From positions 1 to 35,632 of the forward strand of contig CAILYI010000045.1 in NCBI GenBank assembly GCA_903838415.1: a stretch of 35,632 bases of DNA, read 5' to 3'. Positions 16,944 through 24,109 of this stretch are shown here, in pieces. Each line of letters starts with the position of its first letter. Within the stretch, counting starts at the first letter, position 1. The stretch is from an uncultured Anaerolineae bacterium (GTDB lineage Bacteria > Chloroflexota > Anaerolineae > Anaerolineales > Villigracilaceae). Position numbers and translations under genes: made by a program. The notes under the pieces were generated by a model. That model saw nothing but the letters and a program-made list of their open reading frames with translations. It searched no databases and had not been told where the DNA came from.

Positions 16944-18994
16944 AAAAAGTCTCATCGGTCACTTTCTGGCAGACGACGTTTGCCTTCACCTTCCTCGTCA
17001 ACCTCGTCATTTTGATCTGGTCAATTTCGCGTTGGGCGGAACTCAAGGTCATCATGTGGCGCTCGGTCTGGATGGCTCCGCTGGCTCTGTACCTGGCGGC
17101 GCTGGCTGGCTGCGTTTTTCTCTTTTTCTGGATAAAAAAAGGAAACGCTGACCGTTTACTGGCCATTCTCGAACTGGAGCAGTTATCCGCCAAAGCGGTG
17201 GGGAGAATCGCCGCCGGAGCCGTTTTCGCCGGTATCCTGTTGGCCATTCCCTATCTGAAATTTACCTTCCGCATTGGCGAGGTGGTCAAAAAATCGACGC
17301 AGGATCCCATCCTGACGACGATTGTCTTTTACTGGGTGGTCTGGTGGCTGGTGCTGATGGCGGCTGCCGCGCTGAAAGTGGCCTTCAAAACCAGTTGGGC
17401 GGGCGGGTTTGCCGCCGCGCTGGTGATTTTGGGCGTGGCCTACGAGATTTTCGTCCGTTTCCATGCTGTGACGACGTATCCCTTTTCGATGGGTTGGTCG
17501 GAAGCCAGCCGCTTTTATTACGGTTCGCTCTATTTCGCCCAATCCATTTACGGGGTGAAAATTCCGCTCTCGACGCTGCATCCCAGCCGTTATTTTTTGC
17601 AATCCTTGCCATTTTTGTTTCCCGGTTTGGGGCTGGCGTTCAGCCGCTTCTGGCAGTTTTCCCTGTGGATTGGGCTTACTGCCGTTACGGCGCTGACGCT
17701 GGCCTGGCGCACCATCAATCAGAAAAAAGCAAGTTGGAACGGCCTGCGCTGGCTATTCGCGGGCTGGATTTTCCTGTTCCTGCTGCGCGTGGGCGTCTAC
17801 TATCATCTTGAATTGATGATAGTAGTGCCGATTTTGTTCGTCTCGCGCAAACATCCCTGGCGCTCGTTGGCCGCGGTCATCTTTGCATCCGCGTGGGCGG
17901 GCGTCAGCCGGGTGAACTGGTTCCCCGTCCCGGCGATGATTGCGATTGCAATTTATCTACTGGAAAATCCCCTGCAACCGCGCACGGTGGCTTCTAGTTT
18001 GCGGTCGATGGTCGCTTACCTGGCCCAGCCTGCGCTGTGGGGCGTGATCGGATTGGCGTCGGCGGTTGCGGCGCAGGCCGCGTATATTCCGCTTTCGGGC
18101 AATGCTGATAACGCCAAAGCCTTTGCATCCAGCTTTACGTCTGATTTGCTGTGGTATCGCTTGTGGCCGAACGATTCGTATCCGCTGGGGATTGTCCCGG
18201 CGATTCTGATTGTCAGCGGGCCGCTGATGGTGACGCTCGTGCTGGCGGCCTGGGGCAAACTCAACGCGCTGCATCCCGTCCGCTGGGTGGGGCTGTGGGG
18301 CATGTTGATCGTGCTGTTCGCGGGCGGATTGGTCGTCAGTGTCAAAATCGGCGGCGGCGGTGACCTGCATAACGTGGATGCTTTTGCGGTATTAATCAGC
18401 GTGGTGGCCGCCTGGTTTATCGGCGACAAAGTTGTCGGGGAGTCAGGTCAAAAAGCCTGGGGCGCGCTGTCATGGCCTGTCGCGGCGGTCGCGCTGTTGA
18501 TCCCGCTGATTTTCATCGTCCCGCTGCTTTCCCCCATGCAAAAATTTAACCAGCGCGCCAATCAGGATGCTTTCGCACAGCTGAAAGGTATGGCTGAGCA
18601 GGCCAGCCAAAAAGGACCGGTTTTGTTCATCAATGAGCGTCACCTGGTCACGTTCCACGAAATTAATGTGCCGCTGGTACCGGCTTACGAAGCCGTGACG
18701 CTGATGGAAATGGCCATGTCGAACAATCAGCCGTATTTGCAGCAGTTTTACCGTGATCTGCGCGAGCATCGTTTTGCCGCCATCGTGACCGGCAAGCAGA
18801 ATATCGGCATCAAGGAAGAAGGCGCGTTTGCCGAGGAAAATAATACCTGGAATACGCGCGTTTCGCCCTATATTTTGTGCTATTACGAGCCGGTGCTGAT
18901 TGCCAACATCCCCGAGCCGGTCACTTATATCGAGGCGGACGAAAGCCGCATCGAGTTTTATGTGCCGCGCACGGTGCCAGGAGTTTGTCCTTAA
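16940..18994 (+). CDS. Large polytopic membrane protein with GWSE motif (paralogue A)
   Basis: A 684-residue protein of unknown function: about 13 helices, a loop motif YPFSMGWSEASRFYYGSLYF (residues 180-199), a second conserved loop VKIGGGGDLHNVDAFAVL (about 468-485), and an extracytoplasmic tail of about 150 residues. The WSE acid after a helix and overall topology suggest a GT-C fold, not proven. A paralogue with the same two motifs is at 24110. It overlaps both neighbours (ATGA upstream, TAATG downstream). I know no named family for it. Confidence 0.75.
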   Translation: MKKVSSVTFWQTTFAFTFLVNLVILIWSISRWAELKVIMWRSVWMAPLALYLAALAGCVFLFFWIKKGNADRLLAILELEQLSAKAVGRIAAGAVFAGILLAIPYLKFTFRIGEVVKKSTQDPILTTIVFYWVVWWLVLMAAAALKVAFKTSWAGGFAAALVILGVAYEIFVRFHAVTTYPFSMGWSEASRFYYGSLYFAQSIYGVKIPLSTLHPSRYFLQSLPFLFPGLGLAFSRFWQFSLWIGLTAVTALTLAWRTINQKKASWNGLRWLFAGWIFLFLLRVGVYYHLELMIVVPILFVSRKHPWRSLAAVIFASAWAGVSRVNWFPVPAMIAIAIYLLENPLQPRTVASSLRSMVAYLAQPALWGVIGLASAVAAQAAYIPLSGNADNAKAFASSFTSDLLWYRLWPNDSYPLGIVPAILIVSGPLMVTLVLAAWGKLNALHPVRWVGLWGMLIVLFAGGLVVSVKIGGGGDLHNVDAFAVLISVVAAWFIGDKVVGESGQKAWGALSWPVAAVALLIPLIFIVPLLSPMQKFNQRANQDAFAQLKGMAEQASQKGPVLFINERHLVTFHEINVPLVPAYEAVTLMEMAMSNNQPYLQQFYRDLREHRFAAIVTGKQNIGIKEEGAFAEENNTWNTRVSPYILCYYEPVLIANIPEPVTYIEADESRIEFYVPRTVPGVCP

Positions 18995-20031
18995 TGGCGC
19001 TGCCGCCGCTCGTTTTTCAGTTCCATGATATTGCGACTGTCGAAGTCTGGAGCGATTCGCCGTTCGCGCGGACGTTTTTCGAGGCTGAATATGGCTATCA
19101 TCGTGTCTCCGCCCTGCAGACTGAACTTCCCCACGCTTTTCTCGACTTTCGACTTACCCCGCGTTTGGATTCGTCTCCGCTCGAGGGTTTTACGCGGCAT
19201 GTCCACAAGCTGCTGGCGCGCTGGGATTACCGGCTGACGATTCAACCGGGCGATATTGACCTGCGTGTTGATGGCAATCGCATCGCCGTTTCGATGGTGC
19301 ATCACATGCTGGTGCATCCTTCGCTGCGCTGGCTGGCGGCTGGCGGCGGGACGCTGCTGCTGCATGCCGGGGCGGTCGCCAAAAACGGCAAAAGTCTGAT
19401 TTTTACCGGCAAAGGCGGCGCGGGCAAGACCACCACCACCTCGCTAATTCTGGCTTCCGGGAATGACTGGCAGCTCCACGCCGATGATTATGTCTTTTTG
19501 GGCGGCGGTCAAAGCAAAGCCTATGTGACGCGCTCACACCTGTACCGCGACTTGCTGAAATGGGTGCCCGAAGTGGGCGCGCGGCTGACGCCCTGGGAGC
19601 GCACCCGGCTGGAAGTTTTGGGTGCGATCCGTAAATACAGCGGCGAACGCCTCAAGTGGGCCGTCCGCCTGGGACCTGAGCGGCTCTGGCCGGGAAAAGC
19701 GATCGCCGATTCCGCCACTCCCGCCGCCATCCTGCTGCTGGAACGCGCCGATGTCTCTGCACCGCAGCTTATCCCGATTAATGAACTCGCCGCGACTGCA
19801 TCCGATTTACTGGAGATGAACTTCGGCGAGGCGCGTCATTTTTTGGCGCTACTCCGAAAAGCCGGAAAGCTGGATGAAAAGTGGCTTCTGGATTGGCAGG
19901 ACACCGAACGTCAGTTGTTGGTGGCGCGCTTGAACGAAATTCCCGCCTACCGCTTGATTTTGCCGTTTTCGCAATCCGCGGATGACGTGAAAGCGACCTT
20001 GCTGCCGTTGTTGGAAAAATTAGTGGTGTAG
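18994..20031 (+). CDS. HprK-like P-loop kinase domain protein
   Basis: A 345-residue soluble protein. The C-terminal two thirds resemble the HPr kinase/phosphatase catalytic fold: LLLHAGAVAKNGKSLIF (121-137) leads into Walker A GKGGAGKTTTTS (139-150), and LHADDYVFL (161-169) supplies the paired aspartates expected after Walker A. The N-terminal 110 residues match nothing I know. Related HprK-like proteins occur in exopolysaccharide and peptide-modification clusters, with substrates mostly unknown. The start at 18994 shares a base with the upstream stop (TAATG); earlier in-frame starts would lie deep in that gene. True HprK also has an HPr-binding domain and P-loop GDSGIGKSE, which differ here. 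Confidence 0.75.
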   Translation: MALPPLVFQFHDIATVEVWSDSPFARTFFEAEYGYHRVSALQTELPHAFLDFRLTPRLDSSPLEGFTRHVHKLLARWDYRLTIQPGDIDLRVDGNRIAVSMVHHMLVHPSLRWLAAGGGTLLLHAGAVAKNGKSLIFTGKGGAGKTTTTSLILASGNDWQLHADDYVFLGGGQSKAYVTRSHLYRDLLKWVPEVGARLTPWERTRLEVLGAIRKYSGERLKWAVRLGPERLWPGKAIADSATPAAILLLERADVSAPQLIPINELAATASDLLEMNFGEARHFLALLRKAGKLDEKWLLDWQDTERQLLVARLNEIPAYRLILPFSQSADDVKATLLPLLEKLVV

Positions 20032-20038
20032 CCTCTCC

Positions 20039-20980
20039 GTGGAAATTATTGTGAACCCTTCGCCGCATCCTTCCCGCAAAAAGAACCTGGTTTTGGCCAT
20101 CCGACTGGCTGGCACACTGATTAGCACTGCCCTGTTTGTCTGGCTTTTATCCCGTCAAAAATGGGATGTACTGCTCGATAAAGCCGCCGGGATCGCCTTT
20201 TGGGCGCTGCTGCTGGCGGCTGGGTTTTACCTGCTTTCCTATGGATTCAACACTTTGCGCTGGTGCCTGCTGTTGTGGGCGCAAAATGTCAAAATTACAT
20301 TCTTTCAGGCCTATCGCCTGACCTGGGCCGGGAATTTCGCCTCGAACTTCCTGCCATCGACCATTGGCGGCGACGGTTTTCGCATGTTGTCGGTGCATCC
20401 CTATACCGGCAGTAAGAGCATTTCGATCGGCTCGGTGGCGCTTGACCGGATCATCAATATGGCCGCCATGGCCTGTCTCATCCCTGCGCCGCTGATCATT
20501 TTTGGAAACACGATGCGCGAAGCCATCCCGGCTCCGGCATGGGGCGCAGTGACTTTGCCTTTCGGCTTGCGAAAACTATTCGAGAAATTCTTCCCGAAGG
20601 TGGTGGCCGCGTTTCAGGCCTGGGCGGCAAAACCTGCGGCGCTAGTCTACGCTTTTTTGGCGGCCTGGCCCTCGAATTTGCTTCCCATGGCGGCGACGTA
20701 TCTGCTGGCCCGGCAGTTGGGCATGAACGTCACGCCCTGGCAGGTGATCGGCGTGCAAACGGTGACCTATTTCCTGTCCGTCTTGCCGATTTCTGTCAAT
20801 GGCTACGGCCTGCGCGAAGTGGCCTACACCACGCTGTATTCCGCGCTCGGCTCCACGCTGGAGCAGGCTTCCACGCTGGCGCTGGTGACGCGTTTTTTGA
20901 CGGTTATCTCGACCGTTCCTGGCGCGCTCTGGCTTTCCTCGGTGGTCATCAATTCCGCTGCGTTGGATGAAAATTCCTGA
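20039..20980 (+). CDS. UPF0104 / LPG-synthase-TM-like membrane protein (copy 2)
   Basis: About 313 residues with the same family motifs as the protein at 16035: SNFLPSTIGGDGFR (about 102-115), ALDRIINMAAM, and SVNGYGLREVAYTTL near the C-terminus. About eight helices. The GTG at 20039 is the first possible start; GTG 20051 is also possible, and no clear RBS decides. The pair brackets the GWSE protein and the HprK-like kinase. Its stop shares bases with the next start (TGATG). Probable role in lipid-linked substrate handling, inferred. Confidence 0.78.
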   Translation: MEIIVNPSPHPSRKKNLVLAIRLAGTLISTALFVWLLSRQKWDVLLDKAAGIAFWALLLAAGFYLLSYGFNTLRWCLLLWAQNVKITFFQAYRLTWAGNFASNFLPSTIGGDGFRMLSVHPYTGSKSISIGSVALDRIINMAAMACLIPAPLIIFGNTMREAIPAPAWGAVTLPFGLRKLFEKFFPKVVAAFQAWAAKPAALVYAFLAAWPSNLLPMAATYLLARQLGMNVTPWQVIGVQTVTYFLSVLPISVNGYGLREVAYTTLYSALGSTLEQASTLALVTRFLTVISTVPGALWLSSVVINSAALDENS

Positions 20981-22110
20981 TGAAAATCCTGGTTCTATCT
21001 TACGAATTTCCCCCGGTGGGCGGCGGTGGCGGCCGCGTGGCTCAGGATTTGGCGATTGGCCTGGCCCGCCGCGGACATGAAATCCGTGTGCTGACGGCGC
21101 ATCTGGAAGGCTTGCGTCTGGTCGAAACGGTGGAAGGCGTGCTGGTGGAACGGATTCCGACCAGACGCAAAACGGCCTTTCGCGCGGATTTTACCGAAAT
21201 GGCGGATTACGATCGGGTGGCGGTGGCGCGCGGCCGGAAAGTGATCCGTGAGTGGCGCCCGGACCTGATCCACGCTCATTTTGCCGTGCCGACCGGCGCG
21301 GCGGCTTTTGCGCTTTCCAGGTTGACGGGTGTTCCGTATGTGCTGACTGTTCATCTGGGCGATGTGCCGGGAGCGGTGCCCGAAAAAACGGACAAGTGGT
21401 TCAAGTGGATTTATCCTTTGACGCCGCCGATCTGGCGTGGCGCGACTAAAGTTGTGGCGGTGAGCGAATTCACACGTCAGCTGGCTTTGCGGCAGTATGA
21501 CGTGTCCGTTGATGTCATCCCGAATGGTGTGGAATTGGCCGTTTTACCGGCGCACGAACCATCAGATGGCGTTCCGCGCCTCGTTTTTGCGGGCCGCTTT
21601 GTCGAGACGAAAAACCCCGATCAGCTCGTCGCGGCGCTGACTCGTTTGCGGGATCTGCCCTGGACGTGTGTCATGCTGGGCGATGGCCCATTGCTGGAAA
21701 CCGTTCGCGAAACGGTGGCAGGCTGCGGGTTGACCGAACGCTTTTCCCTGCCCGGATGGGTCACGCCGGGGCAGGTGGTCAGCCAATTTGCGCGGAGCGA
21801 TATCCTGGTGCTGCCCTCCCGCTCCGAAGGTTTATCGGTGGTGGGGGTGCAGGCGCTCGGTATGGGATTGTCGCTGGTGCTGAGCGACGCGGGTGGCAAC
21901 CTGGAGTTGGTGCGCGACGGTGAAAACGGTTTTCTGTTCCCAGTGGGCGACGTGGATGCGCTGACCGTGGCGCTGCGCAGGTTGCTCTCCGATGCGTCCG
22001 TGCTACAATCAGCGCAGGCTAAAAGCCTTGAAATGTCCAAAAAATTTGATTTGGCGACGATTGTCGGGCAGTACGAAATGCTTTTCAACACCATCATCCC
22101 AAAACCCTAA
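20980..22110 (+). CDS. Glycosyltransferase family 4
   Basis: A 376-residue GT-B enzyme. N-terminal LSYEFPPVGGGGGRVAQDLA (residues 6-25) is the glycine-rich acceptor-side start typical of GT4. HAHFAVPTG and VIPNGVEL follow, then the donor domain with VFAGRFVETKNPDQLV and SEGLSVVGVQALGMG. The usual EX7E acid pair is E283 and position 291, but 291 is Gln rather than Glu. The third conserved stretch, SDAGGNLELVRDGENGFLF, is intact. It starts on the stop of the UPF0104 gene and ends 4 nt before the next gene. Confidence 0.87.
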   Translation: MKILVLSYEFPPVGGGGGRVAQDLAIGLARRGHEIRVLTAHLEGLRLVETVEGVLVERIPTRRKTAFRADFTEMADYDRVAVARGRKVIREWRPDLIHAHFAVPTGAAAFALSRLTGVPYVLTVHLGDVPGAVPEKTDKWFKWIYPLTPPIWRGATKVVAVSEFTRQLALRQYDVSVDVIPNGVELAVLPAHEPSDGVPRLVFAGRFVETKNPDQLVAALTRLRDLPWTCVMLGDGPLLETVRETVAGCGLTERFSLPGWVTPGQVVSQFARSDILVLPSRSEGLSVVGVQALGMGLSLVLSDAGGNLELVRDGENGFLFPVGDVDALTVALRRLLSDASVLQSAQAKSLEMSKKFDLATIVGQYEMLFNTIIPKP

Positions 22111-22114
22111 ACCC

Positions 22115-24103
22115 ATGTACCTATTTAGCGAACTCAACCTGCTCTCTTTGCTCTTGCTGTTGGCGCTGTGGACGCTCGGCGGCTGGCTGATGACGGCCCG
22201 CGCCTTCAATTTGCCTGCCCGCGAGCGTGGATTGGTCAGTTTGGGCTTGGGCCTGGTGCTTGGCACCTGGCTGGCAAACTGGTTGGCGCGCCTCCTGCCG
22301 CCGACTTACGCTTTCTGGGGCGCGGCGCTGCTGACGGTTGCGATTGGCGCGGCGCTGGCCTGGCCCTGGAAACGCGATCTGTTTCCTCGCGAGGCTTTTC
22401 AGCCCGCTCAGTGGTTGATTTTTATCGCCGCGGTTGTGCTTTTCACGCTGATCGGGCGCGGATTGGGCTTTTTTGACGATCACCAAAACCTCGCGCCGGT
22501 TTCCATCATGGCGACCGGCGATGTGCCGCCGCACTTTTCCTATAATCCCGATTTGCGCTTTGGTTATCATTATTTTCTGCTGCTGGTGGCCTCTCAGTTT
22601 GTGCGACTGGCCGCTGCCGGGCCGTGGACGGCGCTCGATCTGGCGCGCGGCCTGACGCTGGCGCTGACGCTGACTTACGGTGGTTTTGTGGCGCTGCGAT
22701 TGACCAAAAGCAAGCTGGCGCAGTCGCTGACGCTGGTTTTCATGGCTTTTGCGGGCGGCGCGCGCTGGTTGTTCCTGCTGCTGCCGATTGCGCTCCAGCG
22801 TCAGCTTTCTTCCAGCGTTCAGTTGATCGGTTCCGGTGCGGATACCGGGCCGAATCTGATCACCGCCATTTATAAATATTGGAAAATCGAGGGACTCGGC
22901 CCGCTACCTTTCCCGTTTCTGTTCGGTTCCGGGCTGGATCCGTCTTTCAGCATGTTCCACAATGGCTGGGGCACCAGCGCCTTGACGATGGCTTTGCTCC
23001 TGATGCTCCTGGCCGGTGTGCGGAACAAGGATTGGCGCGCCAATCTGCCCATCGTGGTTTTGCTGGCCTCGATTGCGTTGGCAAATGAAGTCACTTTTGC
23101 CTTCCTGTATGCCGGTCTCGCCTTCGCCGCGTTGGCCTGGATTCTCCAGCAGCGTTCCCTGCGCCTGCCGCGCTCTTTGTGGGTTTGGGTCGGGCTGATG
23201 TTCATCGGCGGAGTTCTGGCGCTGCTTCAGGGTGGTATGTTCACCGAAGTTGCGCGCGGCTGGCTGGAACGTCAGTCGGCGGCGGGCGGCAGCACCTATT
23301 TCAGGGTCGGTTTTGCGCTGGGATTGCCTACCGTCCTTTCGGCGCATCTTGGCTATTTGTCTTTGCTCAATCCCTTGCAGTGGGTGGCGATTTTGGGCGA
23401 AACTGGTCTGGCGGTTTTTGCGCTGCCGATCGTCCTGAAACAGCTCCCGGCCTTCAGCCGCGACGAAAACTGGTTCGAGGCCGCCTGGATTGGCTCGGTC
23501 GTCGTTAGCCTGCTGATGGTTTTTGTCCAATATACCGGCAACGCCGGGCCGACCGCCGCCTCGCGCATGCAGGCCCATTTCCTGACCGTCGTCAAAATTT
23601 ACGCGGTGCCCTTGCTCTGGTTGTGGGCGCGTGAGCGCAGCGAAAACGTCAAAACGGCGCTGTTTGCCTGGGGTTTGGCCGCCATTTTTAGCGGTGTTTC
23701 GCTTTTCGGACTGCAAATGGCCGCCATGCCCAATCCGGTTTACGCCATTTATCTCAATCAGCTCGACGCGCAAATGTTTTCCCGTCAATGGGACCGGCTT
23801 GCTCCCAATACCATGGTCTACGACCCGGTCTATCCGCGCGCGGCGACGGTTTTGGGCCGTCCCACGCGTTCATCCAAAACGATGGGTGAAACTCTGCCCG
23901 AATGGAACGCCCTCGGCGAAAATCCTGACCCATTTGCGCTGAAAGCCGCCGGGTACGACTATCTTTATGTTGATTTGAAATATTTCACCAAATATTCCGC
24001 CGTTATCCAGAATTGTGCGCAGCTGATTGACCAGGTGGACGATAAAAACGGCGCCAAAGTGGTCGATTCTCGCTATCTATTTCGCGTAACGGATTGTCGA
24101 TAA
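22115..24103 (+). CDS. Large polytopic membrane protein, possible GT-C enzyme
   Basis: A 662-residue protein with about 13 helices. A luminal-type acidic motif GLGFFDDHQNLAP (117-129) is followed by FSYNPDLRFGYHYFLL (141-156), and the last 120 residues are soluble, ending VVDSRYLFRVTDCR. This arrangement recalls large Chloroflexota membrane proteins thought to be GT-C-like. An upstream in-frame start at 21992 would lie inside the GT4 gene; ATG 22115, 4 nt after its stop, places a normal first helix. No family name can be given with confidence. Confidence 0.7.
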   Translation: MYLFSELNLLSLLLLLALWTLGGWLMTARAFNLPARERGLVSLGLGLVLGTWLANWLARLLPPTYAFWGAALLTVAIGAALAWPWKRDLFPREAFQPAQWLIFIAAVVLFTLIGRGLGFFDDHQNLAPVSIMATGDVPPHFSYNPDLRFGYHYFLLLVASQFVRLAAAGPWTALDLARGLTLALTLTYGGFVALRLTKSKLAQSLTLVFMAFAGGARWLFLLLPIALQRQLSSSVQLIGSGADTGPNLITAIYKYWKIEGLGPLPFPFLFGSGLDPSFSMFHNGWGTSALTMALLLMLLAGVRNKDWRANLPIVVLLASIALANEVTFAFLYAGLAFAALAWILQQRSLRLPRSLWVWVGLMFIGGVLALLQGGMFTEVARGWLERQSAAGGSTYFRVGFALGLPTVLSAHLGYLSLLNPLQWVAILGETGLAVFALPIVLKQLPAFSRDENWFEAAWIGSVVVSLLMVFVQYTGNAGPTAASRMQAHFLTVVKIYAVPLLWLWARERSENVKTALFAWGLAAIFSGVSLFGLQMAAMPNPVYAIYLNQLDAQMFSRQWDRLAPNTMVYDPVYPRAATVLGRPTRSSKTMGETLPEWNALGENPDPFALKAAGYDYLYVDLKYFTKYSAVIQNCAQLIDQVDDKNGAKVVDSRYLFRVTDCR

Positions 24104-24109
24104 CTTAAG

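Noticed and set aside
18877..18993. N-terminal extension of the HprK-like protein
   Set aside because: It overlaps the last 118 nt of the upstream membrane-protein gene and shows an Arg/His-rich out-of-frame composition.
18994..20031. Genuine HPr kinase (hprK) of carbon catabolite control
   Set aside because: The P-loop wording differs from GDSGIGKSE, the N-terminal domain does not match, and no PTS gene is near; only an HprK-like fold is claimed.
21992..22114. Upstream start for the 662-residue membrane protein
   Set aside because: The extra residues lie inside the GT4 gene in another frame and look like shadow translation; ATG 22115 fits the usual spacing.
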